The notes: generated from the sequence alone by a model not told the origin. DNA of 64,000 nucleotides from Methylotuvimicrobium buryatense 5G (GCF_000341735.1 NZ_KB455575.1:958398-1022397), one strand, 5' to 3'. Positions 1-11,800 are shown, counted from the stretch's first letter. Numbers and translations: made by a program.

Positions 1-2
1 AA

Positions 3-3000
3 AAGCCTAGCGAAGACTTTTTTGCGTTGCGCCGCGAAGGCATCGGCTATATCGAGCAGGCCGGCAGTCGGCATTGGACCGATTACAACACCCACGATCC
101 GGGCATCACGATCCTGGAAGCCTTATGTTATGCGTTGACCGATATCGCTTACCGAAGCGGTTGGGATATCAAGGACCTATTAACCCTTGAAACCTCGACC
201 GCTGCCGACCCTTTTCCAAGACAAGCTTTTTATACCGCACGCGAGATTTTAACGAGCGGCCCTGTGACGCCGAACGATTTCAGGCGCGTTTTAATCGATT
301 TGGAACCGGTGCGCAATGCATGGATATTTTGTAAGCAATGCGCCTGCGAAACCGATTATTACGTAGTGTGCGACGAAGACCGTTTGGCTTTGTCTTATCG
401 GCAACTCGAACAAGGCGAACTCGATGCGAAAAAAGTCACGGTATCGGGTTTATACGAAGTCTTGCTGGAATTGGAATCCGACCCTGAGTTGGGCGACTTG
501 AATGCCCGCAAAATTCAGAAAATGCGTCATTTTTACGATGCCGAAGGCAGAGTGCAGACCCGAGTCATTGAGCTGCGTTTCCCCGATTTATCCTTGTCCG
601 CTGAGGAGGAATGGCAAGCTTTTTTAGATCATCCGAACGACTATTCGGTCAGCGTACGTATCGGTGCGACCGATGACTATGACGTATTGACCGACCCGTT
701 GTTGGATCAGGCCGGCAAGGATCGCTATTTAAAGAGACATTGGCGGGAATTGTTCTATGTCGATTTTCAAGTCGATTTTCAACAGGAATCGGTGGGATTG
801 ACGCTGAATATCGACCATGCCACGCTACGGGTGTTCGGCAATGCCGATGCAAAGGAAGAAACAACGCTGGCCGAACTTGTAGAGTTGCTGGAAGACGTTT
901 CGGATTCGGGAATCGTCGGACTTTACCGGCGCAAAGTGCACAAGATCGCTCAAGCTGTTGAACAGGCCAAGCAGTCATTGCATAAGAGGCGCAATCTCGA
1001 TGAAGATTTTTGCCGTATCGAAGGTATAGCGCTGGCCGAAATTGCGGTGTGCGCCGATGTCGAAGTGGCCTCCGATGCCGATATCGACCGCGTGCAAGCG
1101 CGTATCTGGCAGGAAATCGAACATTACCTGAATCCGCCGATCGCGTTTTACAGTTTGCAAGAATTGCGCGATGAAGGCTTGTCGGTCGAGGCCATTTTTA
1201 ACGGACCGGCGCTCGACAACGGTTTCATCAAGTCCGAAGATCTGCAACGGGCGATGTTGAAGTCGGAAATCAGAGCGTCCGATATCATTAAGCGTTTAAT
1301 GGCGATCGACGGCGTTCTGGCGGTCAACAACCTGCTGCTGACCCTCTATGACCCGCAAGGCCGAATCGTCAAAGGCAAGGCCGACCCCATTCAGCAAAAC
1401 GACGGCAAGCCTTTGTTCGATCCGGATCGAATCAGCGCGGCCTGGTTGCTGATGCTCGACGATCGCAGACAGCCGCGATTTTACCGCGAAGCATCGCGAT
1501 TCTTGTTTTTTAAAAACGGCCTGCCTTTTCAAGCGAGGCACGACGAAGCCGTCGCGACCTTGCATCAATTGCGCGGCGAAGCCGAACGCCCGAAGATCAA
1601 AAATACGCCGAAAGACCTGCCGTTGCCGAAGGGAATGTACCGAGATCCCGGCCATTATTTTTCGATACAAAACGAATTTCCGCAGAGCTATGGCATCGGC
1701 CCCGAAGGCCTGCCCAGCCATGCGTCCAAATTACGCCGGGCTCAAGCCAAACAATTGAAAGCCTATTTGCTGGTATTCGAGCAATTCTTGGCCAATCAAA
1801 TAGCACAGCTAGCGCAAAGTACCGATTGTTTTTCGTTGGACCCCGGTATACGTCAAACCTATTTTATCAAGGAGTTAACGCAAGATATCATCGACGGTTA
1901 CGACGATCTGGTCGCCGATTTGGATAAAGAAAAACTTGAAAAGCTGATCGAGTCCGAACCGGAATTCTTGCAGCGGCGTAACCGGTTTCTCGATCACTTA
2001 TTGGCCCGTTTCGGCGAACAGTTATCCGACTACACCTTATTGCTAAGCGACCTTGCCGGCCGTCAAAAAGCGCAAGCATCCTTGATCGATACCAAACTCG
2101 CCCTGCTCAAAGGACTGCCGGAAATTAGCCGGTACCGTTACCGGTCGTTCGACACTACCGGCGAAGCTTGCGCGCAAAAGCAATATCCGGTTCTGAAAAA
2201 ACGCGTCAATCTGCTGCTGGGCATTGCCGATCTGAAGATGACATTGTCGCCATTGGAAACCATCGCCGGCAAGACCGAAATCGCTTTTGAATTGATGGAT
2301 TGGAATAATCGGCCCTGGTTGACCGGGACGCTTGAGCTTGACGCATACGCTGCATCGAACACCGCCGCTTACCGTACGGTCGTCAAGCAAATGAGCGACC
2401 CTGAAATTTATCGGATAGATGAGCAGACTCATCGATTAACGCTTGAGGAGGATACGATCGTATTGCGCGCCGCTCATCCGGATGATTTGACGACAGAGGC
2501 CGAGGCGCAAAAGATCAAGGCCGTTTTACTGAATTGGAGCGCGCACCAACGAACGATCCTGGTCGAACATGTGCTGCTCAGACCGAAGTTTCCCGGCGAC
2601 GCGCTTTATCCCGTATGCTCTGAAGGCGTATGTAAAACCTGCGGCTTTGAGGACCCTTATTCGTTTCGTTTAACCTGGGTCATGCCGGGCTGGACCTCGC
2701 CGTATAACGTCAACTTGGATTTGCGAGCGTTTGCCGAACGCACGATACGCCAAGAAACGCCGACGCACTTATTGAGCAAAATCTGTTGGGTCGGCAATAA
2801 AAGGATTATCGACAATCCCTGCGAACCGCTCGTGAACGAGTTGGCCGCGCTATTGCTCGAACAAAACCAGGCTACGGAAGAGGAGTCCTGCGACTGTGCA
2901 AAAGCGATTTACAGTGATTTCAGCCGAGTCTTCAATGACTGGTACCACGGCAAAACGCTGGATTATTTCGATCCGGACGTTTTACGGGCGCAGCTGGCAA

Positions 3001-3644
3001 GCGAATTCGAGTCGATCCTGAATCCCGGCGGGATAGAGTGTGCCGCGGCGATCGGCGCCGTTTTATGGAACACTATCGTTTCTCGGTTGACCGAACATTT
3101 TGCTGAAATCGCCCGTTACGGCCGGCAGTTCGAACGTTTCGAAACGGCTTGGTGCTTGTGGCTTGAAGCGAACGCCTCGATCAATTGGACCGAACAGCGC
3201 CTGCAGGAAAGAGTCGAAGCCTTGTTGGCCGAGGCTTTGCTCGATGGAGACGAAACGACGTTGTGCCGATGCGCCGCCGGCATTCTTGCCGATTACGGCA
3301 CGGCGTTTTCCGATTGGCTGAACGGCTATGTCGAAAACGGCTTGGAACCGCCGGAAGATTTGTCATCGTTCGAGCCGGCACCGATCGTGCTATGTTCCGA
3401 TGCTCAATTTAAAACCGGTACCGAAGACGAATTGAAAGCCTTGCTTGATAAGCATTATCAACGCTATATCGAAGTGTCTTACCGGCTGAGAATCGTGGTC
3501 AATTTGCTGGCCGATCTGAAATCTATATACCCCGAAGCGACTCTGCACGACTGCGACGACGGCAGCGATCATAATCCGGTACGGCTCGATAAAACGGCCC
3601 TCGGTTCGCTCAATGCCGTACCACGGCCCTTTGAAAACCCATGA
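3..3644 (+). CDS. eCIS baseplate J-like protein, 5' end outside window
   Basis: Large structural protein of an extracellular contractile injection system. The opening residues, with the signature WTDYNTHDPGITILEALCYA followed by LTDIAYR, are the hallmark of eCIS baseplate assembly proteins of the J/Afp11 type. The frame is open to the first base of the window (K-P-S-E-D-F-F-A precedes the TTG at 27), so the true start probably lies upstream and about 1213 residues are visible. These proteins form the baseplate wedge that attaches the sheath-tube to the spike. Several Cys pairs occur (for example C-K-Q-C near residue 105 and C-x-x-C near 870), which is unusual for a phage J protein. The next gene begins within or just after its end, consistent with one operon with genes 2-4. 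Family assignment is strong; the exact wedge position is inference. Confidence 0.85.
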   Translation, partial: KPSEDFFALRREGIGYIEQAGSRHWTDYNTHDPGITILEALCYALTDIAYRSGWDIKDLLTLETSTAADPFPRQAFYTAREILTSGPVTPNDFRRVLIDLEPVRNAWIFCKQCACETDYYVVCDEDRLALSYRQLEQGELDAKKVTVSGLYEVLLELESDPELGDLNARKIQKMRHFYDAEGRVQTRVIELRFPDLSLSAEEEWQAFLDHPNDYSVSVRIGATDDYDVLTDPLLDQAGKDRYLKRHWRELFYVDFQVDFQQESVGLTLNIDHATLRVFGNADAKEETTLAELVELLEDVSDSGIVGLYRRKVHKIAQAVEQAKQSLHKRRNLDEDFCRIEGIALAEIAVCADVEVASDADIDRVQARIWQEIEHYLNPPIAFYSLQELRDEGLSVEAIFNGPALDNGFIKSEDLQRAMLKSEIRASDIIKRLMAIDGVLAVNNLLLTLYDPQGRIVKGKADPIQQNDGKPLFDPDRISAAWLLMLDDRRQPRFYREASRFLFFKNGLPFQARHDEAVATLHQLRGEAERPKIKNTPKDLPLPKGMYRDPGHYFSIQNEFPQSYGIGPEGLPSHASKLRRAQAKQLKAYLLVFEQFLANQIAQLAQSTDCFSLDPGIRQTYFIKELTQDIIDGYDDLVADLDKEKLEKLIESEPEFLQRRNRFLDHLLARFGEQLSDYTLLLSDLAGRQKAQASLIDTKLALLKGLPEISRYRYRSFDTTGEACAQKQYPVLKKRVNLLLGIADLKMTLSPLETIAGKTEIAFELMDWNNRPWLTGTLELDAYAASNTAAYRTVVKQMSDPEIYRIDEQTHRLTLEEDTIVLRAAHPDDLTTEAEAQKIKAVLLNWSAHQRTILVEHVLLRPKFPGDALYPVCSEGVCKTCGFEDPYSFRLTWVMPGWTSPYNVNLDLRAFAERTIRQETPTHLLSKICWVGNKRIIDNPCEPLVNELAALLLEQNQATEEESCDCAKAIYSDFSRVFNDWYHGKTLDYFDPDVLRAQLASEFESILNPGGIECAAAIGAVLWNTIVSRLTEHFAEIARYGRQFERFETAWCLWLEANASINWTEQRLQERVEALLAEALLDGDETTLCRCAAGILADYGTAFSDWLNGYVENGLEPPEDLSSFEPAPIVLCSDAQFKTGTEDELKALLDKHYQRYIEVSYRLRIVVNLLADLKSIYPEATLHDCDDGSDHNPVRLDKTALGSLNAVPRPFENP

Positions 3645-3660
3645 ATACGGTCAAAACGTC

Positions 3661-6600
3661 ATGAAAGCTGAATACGATCAATTTCCAATTTTCGAAGCCA
3701 ATCAGGTGTTGAGCAACCGGCATCTGAATCAGGTATTTAATTACTTGGACGAGCAAAACCGGCTGACGCGTTCGAACCTGATCGGTATCGGTATCGTATG
3801 CGGTTTCGAAATCGAATACACGACGTCTCCGGAAGCGGTTATTCGGCTATCGAAGGGCGTCGGTATCACTTCGAAAGGCTATTTGGTCAGCGAAGCCGAC
3901 GATATCGAACTGAGCGCCTATCGTTCATACACGCTGCCCAACGATATCGGGTATGCCTCCTTCGAAGGCCATCCGATTTGGGAACTGTTCCCGAACGGCG
4001 AGCCGAATACCCAAGCCTTGAATCAACCGTCCGGTTTCTTGAACGATAAGGCGCTGCTGCTGTTTTTGGAGTTGAAAAAGGCCCCGCTGCGCAATTGCAG
4101 TCCGAATAATTGCGACGACAAAGGATCGTCGGTGACGGTCACGCTTAGGCGTTTGTTGATCAAACGCACCGATTTAGCCGACATCATTGCCGCGCTCAAC
4201 GGCCTCGATGCGGGTCTGAGTTCCGCCGATTTGGAAAATCAATTGGCCGAACGTTTCAATTTGCCGGATTTGCGTTTGCCGAATATCAGCGTGCCAAGTA
4301 CGTCCTTGGCGACTTCGCAGCAGGTCTTGGCTGCATTTCACGCTGTTTTTTCCTCTTCCGGCTTGGCCGCTAAAGTCGGCGAGGCCTTATCGGCCGCGTA
4401 TCGAGCCTTTAAACCGCTCGTCGAGAACGATTATCCGAACGATCCGTTCGAAGGCTTCGACGCGAAATTCGGTTTTTTGAATAGCCAACCCGATTCGGCC
4501 GAACAAGTTTTGTTTCTACCGTATTATTACGATTGTTTCGACGACTTGTTGTCCGCTTACGACGAATTCCGCTGGCAAGCGGCTGAGTTGATTTGTTTAT
4601 GCGGCCCGCCGGCAGAGTTGTTTCCACGGCATTTAATGGTGGGTTTATTGTTTCCCGAAGCCGTCGCCGAGCCCGGCTATTACCGGCATCGTTTTTTGCC
4701 GTCTCCTGCGGTCGGCGCCTGTACAGAGCAAACCCGAACGCTACAACAGTTGTTCGCGCGTTTGGTCGAGATGGTCGAGCGGTTTTCGAATAAGCCGCCA
4801 TTAACGAACGATGCAACGCAGCAGATCAAGATAACGCCTAGCCGTTTGGGCTCCGTCGCATTATCGGAGAAGGCGATCCCTTACTATTATTTGCAAAACG
4901 GCAATCCGCCGTTGTATCGCTTATGGAATCCGGTTATGACCCGGCGCGGTCGGGCCGCGCAAAATCTAGGCTACCGCGCCTTTGAATATGCTTCGCAAGC
5001 GTTCGTGCTCGATCCGCTGCGTTTCGATCTTGAACCTTACAATTTTTTGCGCATTGAAGGACACTTAGGCAAGCCCTATCAGAATGTACTGGAAAACCTA
5101 TTGCAGCACAAAGATCGCTACCGATTGCCGATACAAATCATGGCATTGCGTACCGGAGCGTTCGAAGAATCCGGAACAGTCGATCTTAAAGAGCATGCCT
5201 GTTATTTCGAGGATTTGCTGACGCTCTACCGAGCCTACAAGCGAGAAATTTTATGCGCGTCTTCTAAGGCGCTATCGGCCTTGTTGAACAAAAACATCGG
5301 CCGGCAAGCTCTCTCCGCCGAAAGCCGCATAGCAAGACTCGATCGGCAGCCAGGTACTCTGGGCGCCTTATTCGCCGAAAAATATCAGGGACGTGATGTG
5401 TGCGATTTGGTCGATATCGGCGAACCCCCTTTGATGAATGCCGCGATTCGGTCGGTGGGGTATCTGTACAAATTCGAACATCTATTGGTCGAGGATCTCG
5501 CCGAAATCGACTGGCCATCATTGCAGCAAAACATGGAAGGGCTTAAACAATGGACGGCCGAAATCGAAAAACAGCGGGAAGGCGATGAAACCGCAGGCGA
5601 ACTCGATTGGAAAGCGCTTTCTCTTGTCTTGAAATCGATGCTTGATCAATGCAAGCTCGAAGCCCTGGAACTCATAGAAGAAGAGTTGTTGCGTCGGGTT
5701 CGCGAAGTCAAGAAAAAACGCTTTCTGAGCCATTTTTTACAAAAACATCCGGGTATCCGCCATAAAGCCGGCGTGCCCATCGGCGGCACATTCGTGTTGG
5801 TCTATCACCAGACGTCCAAATCCGAAGCAAAATCTGGGGTATCCGCAGTGAAAAATGTTGCCGCCCCAGCATTAACCGTTGAAGGCATGCAGCCATCCGT
5901 TGCACATACAAGAGTGAAGGCGGCGGCCGATAGGCTGAAAAACAATCCCGCATTGGCGAACGATCAAGATTTGCAATGGCTACTTGAAACCGTGACCGGA
6001 AGACCGTTTCGTCCGGAGACAGCAGCGCCGTCGAACTGGCAAAAACTCTTGGATGCGGTTGTCGGTCAATTACCGGACGGCTCGGTCATCGCCGATTTTT
6101 ATCTGCCTTATTTGTGCTGTTCGGACTGCGCGCCGATTCAATTCGTCTTGCCAAAATCGCCGCCGACCTTCGATATTGAAGTGGGCTGCACGAATCCTAA
6201 CCATCAAGCGGAAGTTTCCGTGATACCGCTGAGCGGCAAAGCGCCTTATCGCTTGCAACTAAACAATCAAGCCTTTGAGCCTTTAACCGATAAGCCGCTG
6301 ATATTAAACACGGGCGCTCATCGCATGCGCATCATCGATGCCGACGATAGCGAGTCGACGGTGCGCGAAATCGTGATCGCCGAGTCTTTACTTTTGCTCG
6401 AACCGGAATATCGATGCACCGATGCCGGTGCCTATATCGCGACTATGCGAATTACCGGCGGCACGCCGCCGTATTCGGTGAATGGCGAAATGCTAAGCGC
6501 CAGTGAGTTCGTTTCACCGCCGACAGCGAGCGGCCAAACACTGCCGGTCGAGGTCGTGGACCGTAATCAATGCAGCGTCAGAACCGAATTGGTCTTCGTT

Positions 6601-7449
6601 TGCGAAGCGGAATGCGATTTACCGTGCGAAGGTTTGTCGCGGCGCTGCGCTTATCGTTTATGGCTGCAAGCGCCCGGTCCGGAAACGCCTTATGAAGTAG
6701 TTCGACTAAGCGGCAATTTGATCCATTTCCGCTTCAATGGTCAAAATTTCGAGATAGGTGCAGAAAAAGTCTTTGCGGATGTCACAGCGGCTAACTTGAA
6801 TCAATCTTTCGATAATACGATAGGCGGAGCCATTAAAATACTGAACGCATCGATAGAAGAAGTGTTGGTCGACGAATTCGGCGAGGCGGGCAGGGGGCGC
6901 CTGATCGTCTCATACGAGCCGGACGAAAAGGAACCGTTCTCGGTCTTGCGAATCGAGCATTTTGTTTGCGAACGCTTCAGTCTGGAATGGGCCATGAGCT
7001 ATGGGCAACCGGCGCCGGTCTTCGATATTAGCGTGCGCTATAGCAATGAGCCGTTGCCTAACGGCAATGCGTTCTTCAACGGTGTGATCCTACGAGACCG
7101 CAGGCGCAATACCGAAACCCGGATTCCGGCCTTCGACTGCAGCGAACGCAATCAATGCGTGGACGGCGAATTCAGAAGGCTTTGCGACGGCCCTGATATC
7201 CGGCCCACGATAACATTCGAGTCGGTTGGTACAAACCGAATGAGTTTCTCGGGAGGCGTCGAAGGGAGAGCATCGCCTCCAATCATTGCCTGGATATGGG
7301 ATTTTCCATCTGCTCGAACGTCAGAACCGCTATATGCCGGCGAAAAAGTCGAAGTTGAGTTCGAGAGCCTTGGACCTAGCGCAAGACTCACCGTAATCAC
7401 TGCGAACGGCTGCCATTACGTTACCGAACGAACCTTATTGCTCCGATGA
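3661..7449 (+). CDS. giant eCIS-locus protein with PKD/Ig-like tail
   Basis: Protein of about 1262 residues with no function I can name, in the same operon between the J-like baseplate gene and the tape-measure gene. I prefer ATG 3661 (M-K-A-E-Y-D-Q-F-P) because the ATG at 3613 would overlap the previous gene by 32 bases. The first ~60 residues (FEANQVLSNRHLNQVFNYLD) look like the conserved opening of a large protein found in eCIS loci. The C-terminal third changes character: short beta-rich segments with Cys pairs (CCSDCAP, a G-C-T-N-P-N-H stretch, CDLPCEGLSRRC), similar to SprB or Ig-like repeats, and a final PKD-like segment (IIAWIWDFPSARTSEP). No signal peptide is visible. Surface display on the particle, for instance as a fibre or cap, is a guess. 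It ends four bases into the next gene. Confidence 0.6.
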   Translation: MKAEYDQFPIFEANQVLSNRHLNQVFNYLDEQNRLTRSNLIGIGIVCGFEIEYTTSPEAVIRLSKGVGITSKGYLVSEADDIELSAYRSYTLPNDIGYASFEGHPIWELFPNGEPNTQALNQPSGFLNDKALLLFLELKKAPLRNCSPNNCDDKGSSVTVTLRRLLIKRTDLADIIAALNGLDAGLSSADLENQLAERFNLPDLRLPNISVPSTSLATSQQVLAAFHAVFSSSGLAAKVGEALSAAYRAFKPLVENDYPNDPFEGFDAKFGFLNSQPDSAEQVLFLPYYYDCFDDLLSAYDEFRWQAAELICLCGPPAELFPRHLMVGLLFPEAVAEPGYYRHRFLPSPAVGACTEQTRTLQQLFARLVEMVERFSNKPPLTNDATQQIKITPSRLGSVALSEKAIPYYYLQNGNPPLYRLWNPVMTRRGRAAQNLGYRAFEYASQAFVLDPLRFDLEPYNFLRIEGHLGKPYQNVLENLLQHKDRYRLPIQIMALRTGAFEESGTVDLKEHACYFEDLLTLYRAYKREILCASSKALSALLNKNIGRQALSAESRIARLDRQPGTLGALFAEKYQGRDVCDLVDIGEPPLMNAAIRSVGYLYKFEHLLVEDLAEIDWPSLQQNMEGLKQWTAEIEKQREGDETAGELDWKALSLVLKSMLDQCKLEALELIEEELLRRVREVKKKRFLSHFLQKHPGIRHKAGVPIGGTFVLVYHQTSKSEAKSGVSAVKNVAAPALTVEGMQPSVAHTRVKAAADRLKNNPALANDQDLQWLLETVTGRPFRPETAAPSNWQKLLDAVVGQLPDGSVIADFYLPYLCCSDCAPIQFVLPKSPPTFDIEVGCTNPNHQAEVSVIPLSGKAPYRLQLNNQAFEPLTDKPLILNTGAHRMRIIDADDSESTVREIVIAESLLLLEPEYRCTDAGAYIATMRITGGTPPYSVNGEMLSASEFVSPPTASGQTLPVEVVDRNQCSVRTELVFVCEAECDLPCEGLSRRCAYRLWLQAPGPETPYEVVRLSGNLIHFRFNGQNFEIGAEKVFADVTAANLNQSFDNTIGGAIKILNASIEEVLVDEFGEAGRGRLIVSYEPDEKEPFSVLRIEHFVCERFSLEWAMSYGQPAPVFDISVRYSNEPLPNGNAFFNGVILRDRRRNTETRIPAFDCSERNQCVDGEFRRLCDGPDIRPTITFESVGTNRMSFSGGVEGRASPPIIAWIWDFPSARTSEPLYAGEKVEVEFESLGPSARLTVITANGCHYVTERTLLLR

Positions 7450-8870
7450 ACGCAGTGATTCGATGCTATGCGCTCGATGCCGAAACGACCGGCTCCGATG
7501 CGGACGGCGTCGAATTACAACGCCTATTGACTCGCTTGACTCACGACAAAATTGTTCAAATTCTCGACGGTGTTTTGGAGCGTTGTTCATCGCCGAACGA
7601 TTATCTGTATCTCGAACGCTTGACGATCGATGTCGGAAGCATCGAATTGGATAATCTGGAAAGCGAGTTACCGAAAAGAATTGCTACCAATCTGGAAAGC
7701 GCCTTAGCCGATATTAGCGCTTCGCATACCGACGATTCGCGGGCGCTCATCGCCGGCGGAAATTATCGGCAATCGAGACAACAAGCCGTAAACAAAGCAC
7801 TGTTGTTTTTTTTGAGGATAGGGCGTTTGCCTTGGTCGTTCCGTTTGCCGACCGGTCAAAATTTGGAACAGGTTTTGACCGAAAACTGGCGTGATAACGA
7901 GTCCGCCTTGGGTGGCCGGCATTTCAGTAAGGCGCTGATCGGAGTTTTACGAGACGATGCGGCTAGAATCCGTTTGCTTCGGCAGTTTTCGACGGATTTC
8001 GTTGCCCGCTTGTTAGTTCGTTATTTTCCGGAAACCGCTGTCGTTTTCGAGAAAATACGGCAAGACTTAACGGATTCCGTACCGCCCGCGACTGCCGAAG
8101 ACGACCGCTTAAGAACTGTTGTGCAGAACCTGTTGGTCATATTGTCGTCGGGTCAAGCCGTTAGCCAAACGATGCTGGACGAAATAGATGCAATTGTTAA
8201 AGACCGATACGACGCAAACTACGCACTGGATCGGCGTTTCGCAGGGAAACAGCAACATCAAGTGTCTCGGAGAAGCGATTCGGCATCACGGTCCCAAACA
8301 CCCTCGACACATCGGCAGGAAGATGAGCTACTAGCGCATTCATCGTATCCCTTCGACGATCCGGATATCGACGAAGGCGTCTATGTCGATAATGCCGGCT
8401 TGGTGTTGCTGCATCCATTTTTGCCGCAACTGTTTACCGCATCGACTTGTTTGCAAGACTATAAAATTGTTAAAACCGGCAGGGCCTTGGCGCTTTTACA
8501 TTATCTGGCAACCGCAGAAACAGTTGCACACGAATACGACTTGGTATTACCTAAGGTACTGTGCAATATCGACTTGCCCGTGCCGGTCGAAACCCTAACG
8601 GAACTGAGTCTCGAAGAACGAAGCGAAGCCGATGAATTATTGACTGCCGTGGTGAAACATTGGGACGTATTACGAAATACCTCGATCGACAGTTTACGAG
8701 GAACGTTTATTCTGAGGCCCGGAAAACTGATGCGGCGCGGCGATGGCGACTGGCAACTGCATGTCGAATATCGAAGCTGCGACATTTTACTGGATAGCCT
8801 GCCTTGGAACATTGCAACGATTAAGCTGCCGTGGATGCAAAACCTGCTTTGGGTGGAGTGGAGCCTATGA
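7446..8870 (+). CDS. contractile injection system tape-measure protein
   Basis: 474-residue protein whose N-terminus (LQRLLTRLTHDKIVQILDGV, then DYLYLERLTIDVGSIELDNL) matches the opening of the family named contractile injection system tape measure protein. A later motif, DNAGLVLLHPFLPQLF, is also typical of that family and is followed by LLHYLATAETVAHEYDLVLPK. In related systems this gene lies just upstream of the DUF4157 gene and the AAA+ ATPase, as here. It overlaps the previous gene by four bases (ATGA) and the next gene by four bases (ATGA), so translation is probably coupled through genes 2-4. Whether it really sets tube length in this system is taken from the family name, not from the sequence. 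Confidence 0.85.
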   Translation: MNAVIRCYALDAETTGSDADGVELQRLLTRLTHDKIVQILDGVLERCSSPNDYLYLERLTIDVGSIELDNLESELPKRIATNLESALADISASHTDDSRALIAGGNYRQSRQQAVNKALLFFLRIGRLPWSFRLPTGQNLEQVLTENWRDNESALGGRHFSKALIGVLRDDAARIRLLRQFSTDFVARLLVRYFPETAVVFEKIRQDLTDSVPPATAEDDRLRTVVQNLLVILSSGQAVSQTMLDEIDAIVKDRYDANYALDRRFAGKQQHQVSRRSDSASRSQTPSTHRQEDELLAHSSYPFDDPDIDEGVYVDNAGLVLLHPFLPQLFTASTCLQDYKIVKTGRALALLHYLATAETVAHEYDLVLPKVLCNIDLPVPVETLTELSLEERSEADELLTAVVKHWDVLRNTSIDSLRGTFILRPGKLMRRGDGDWQLHVEYRSCDILLDSLPWNIATIKLPWMQNLLWVEWSL

Positions 8871-11800
8871 AGACCGGTGTAAAAAAATCATCCGGCACTG
8901 TTTCGAAACCGGCCAATCAAGCTTTTTTTGCCAAGGCCGGTTCGAGCGGATTTTTTGCGGCCGCGAACGAACCGAAAGCGCCGGCCGTGCAATTGAAAAT
9001 GACGGCCAACAAACCCGGCGACAAATTCGAAAATGAGGCCGATAACATGGCCGATAAGGTCATGAAGATGCCGGCGCCGGAAGAGCGAGTGCAAAAGGCG
9101 GAATTACCGGAGGAAAAAGTTCAGAAACAAGAAGAGCCTCTTCAAAAAGCCGAGCTTCCCGAAGAAAAAGTCCAAAAACAAGAGGAAGAACCACTCCAAA
9201 AAGCCGAAGAGCCCGAGCGAACGATACAAAAGCAAGAAGACGAAACACTGCAAAAGGCTGAAAGACCTGAAGACAAACTACAAAAGGCGGAAGCTCCTGA
9301 AGAAAAATTGCAAAAGCAAGAGGAAGAGCCCTTACAAAGGGCTAAAGCTCCCGACGAAGAACTGCAGAAAGCCGAATCAAGCGACGAAGAGATCCGAAAA
9401 AAAGAAGAAGACCAATTACAACGCAAAGGCGACGGCGCGCCCGGCGTCAGTAGCCAAGTCCAATCGGCGATTCATAATAAAACCACCGGCGGCGAGGCTT
9501 TATCCGGCGATATCCGAGGCTTCATGGAGCCTCGCTTCGGCGCCGACTTTAGCAACATTAGGATTCATCACGACGCCGAAGCCGGCGGCTTAAGCAACCG
9601 ACTCAGCGCGAAAGCCTTTACCTACCGTAATCACATATTCTTTTCCCACGACCAATACCGGCCCGGTACCGGAGAAGGTAAGCAACTGCTTGCACACGAA
9701 CTGACCCATACGATACAACAGGGCGCCGCCGTGCAGCGGAGTCCGCAGGTGACAACGACTGCAACGCATCCTGCGCTACAACGCAGTTTTTTACCGGATC
9801 CGCGCGATTTCATTGCCAGAAAGGCTGCGTTGATACCGGGCTTCCCGATGTTGACCGTGGTGATCGGCATGAACCCGGTGACCGGTGCGGCTGTCGATCG
9901 CAGTCCGGGCAACATCATGCGGGGAGTCATCAGTCTGCTGCCCGGAATCGGCCCGGTTATCAATCAAGCCTTGGATAATCATGGAATCTTTTCGAAAATA
10001 AGCGACTGGGTTTATCAGCAATTCGATGCACTCAAGGAAATGGGGAGCGGTATTTGGGAAAGCGTTAAACAATTTATCAAAGAGCGATCGATTACCGATA
10101 TCAAAAATCTGGATGCTGTTTGGGAGCAGGGCAAGCGCCTAATTACCGGACCAATAGACAAAGTAAAATCTTTTGCCGCCGGTCTCGTCGGCGGAATTGC
10201 CGGTTTGATCAAGGATGCGATTCTCAATCCGATTGCCGAGTTTGCGCGCAGTCAAACGAATGCTTATCCGTTGTTGTGCTCTGTTCTCGGCAAGGATCCG
10301 ATTACCGGCGATAAGGCGCCGGACGATGCCGAGGCGTTGATCGGCGGATTCATGAATTTGATTAATCAGGGCGATGTCTGGGCCAAGATTCAGGAAGCGA
10401 ATGCAGTGCCACGCTGCATGGCTTGGTTCAAAAAATCGATGCAAACGGTCAAAACTTTTGCCGTACAAATTCCGGGGCTTTTTATTGCCTCGTTCAAGGC
10501 ATTGGAAATCAAGGATATTATTTTGATTCCGCTCGCGTTCGGAAAACTGGCCAAGGTTTTCGGCTCGTTTGCGGGTCAATTCATCGGTTGGGCGGGAAGC
10601 GCCTTGTGGAATCTGCTGGAGATTATTTTTGACACCGTTAAGCCCGGCGTAATCGGTATCGTCAAGCGTACCGGCGGTGCACTGAAAGCGATTTTAAAAA
10701 ATCCGTTACCTTTCGTCGGTAATTTGGCTGCGGCCGGTAAATTGGGTTTTCAACAGTTCGCCGGCAATTTTCTAGGACATCTCAAAAAAGGGCTGTTCGA
10801 ATGGCTAACCGGTTCATTGCCGAGTGTTTATATCCCTGCATCGTTTGCATTGGGCGAGATTGCGAAGTTCGTGTTTTCGGTGTTGGGATTAACTTGGCAA
10901 AATATGCGCGTCAAATTAGTCAAAGTGCTCGGCGAAAAAACCGTTCAGGCGCTCGAAACCGGTTTCGACATCGTCAAAACATTGGTCACGCAAGGACCTG
11001 CTGCCGCATGGGATAAAATCAAGGATCAGCTTTCGGACCTCAAGGACACCGTGATCGGTGGAATTATAAGTATGGTTGTCGACATGGTCGTCAAAAAGGC
11101 TGTTCCCAAGATCGTTTCAATGTTTATACCGGGTGCCGGTTTCATTTCGGCTATTTTGTCCATTTACGATCTAGTGATGGTCGTCGTGCAGAAATTGTCG
11201 AAAATCGCCCAGGTCGGCGCCGCATTCATCGGTTCGATCGTTCAAATCGCCGCCGGCAACATCGGTGCGGCGGCCAAACGCGTCGAATCGGTACTGGCCG
11301 GCATGTTGTCGCTGGCCATCAGTTTTCTCGCCGGCTTCGCAGGTTTCGGTAAAGTCGCCGATAAAGTCATGGGAGTAATCAAAAAAGTTCGCGTGCCGAT
11401 TGATAAGGCGTTGGATAAGTTGATTGGCTGGATCGTCAGCAGGGCTAAGGCTTTGTTTGCGAAGTTCTTTGGCGGGAAAAGCAAATCGGATGAGCGAACC
11501 GATGCTCAGAAACAAGCGGATTTAGGCAAAGCAATGAGTGAAGTCATTCCCATGATGGAAAACCATCAACTATCGCGTAATAAAAAAGTGTCTAACCTGA
11601 TGCTAATAAAGCAAAAATACAGAATGTCTAAATTGGAATTTGTTACTGAGTCACGGAAAGGAGCTACAGAGAAATTTCATGTTGAAGCGGAAATCAACCC
11701 TAAAGCTAAGTCGCCGACGATGATGGATACTGTGCTACCTAGGGAAATGATTAAGCTTCCTACACAAACTATTGGTGTTCCGATACCTCGCCCTAAATCC

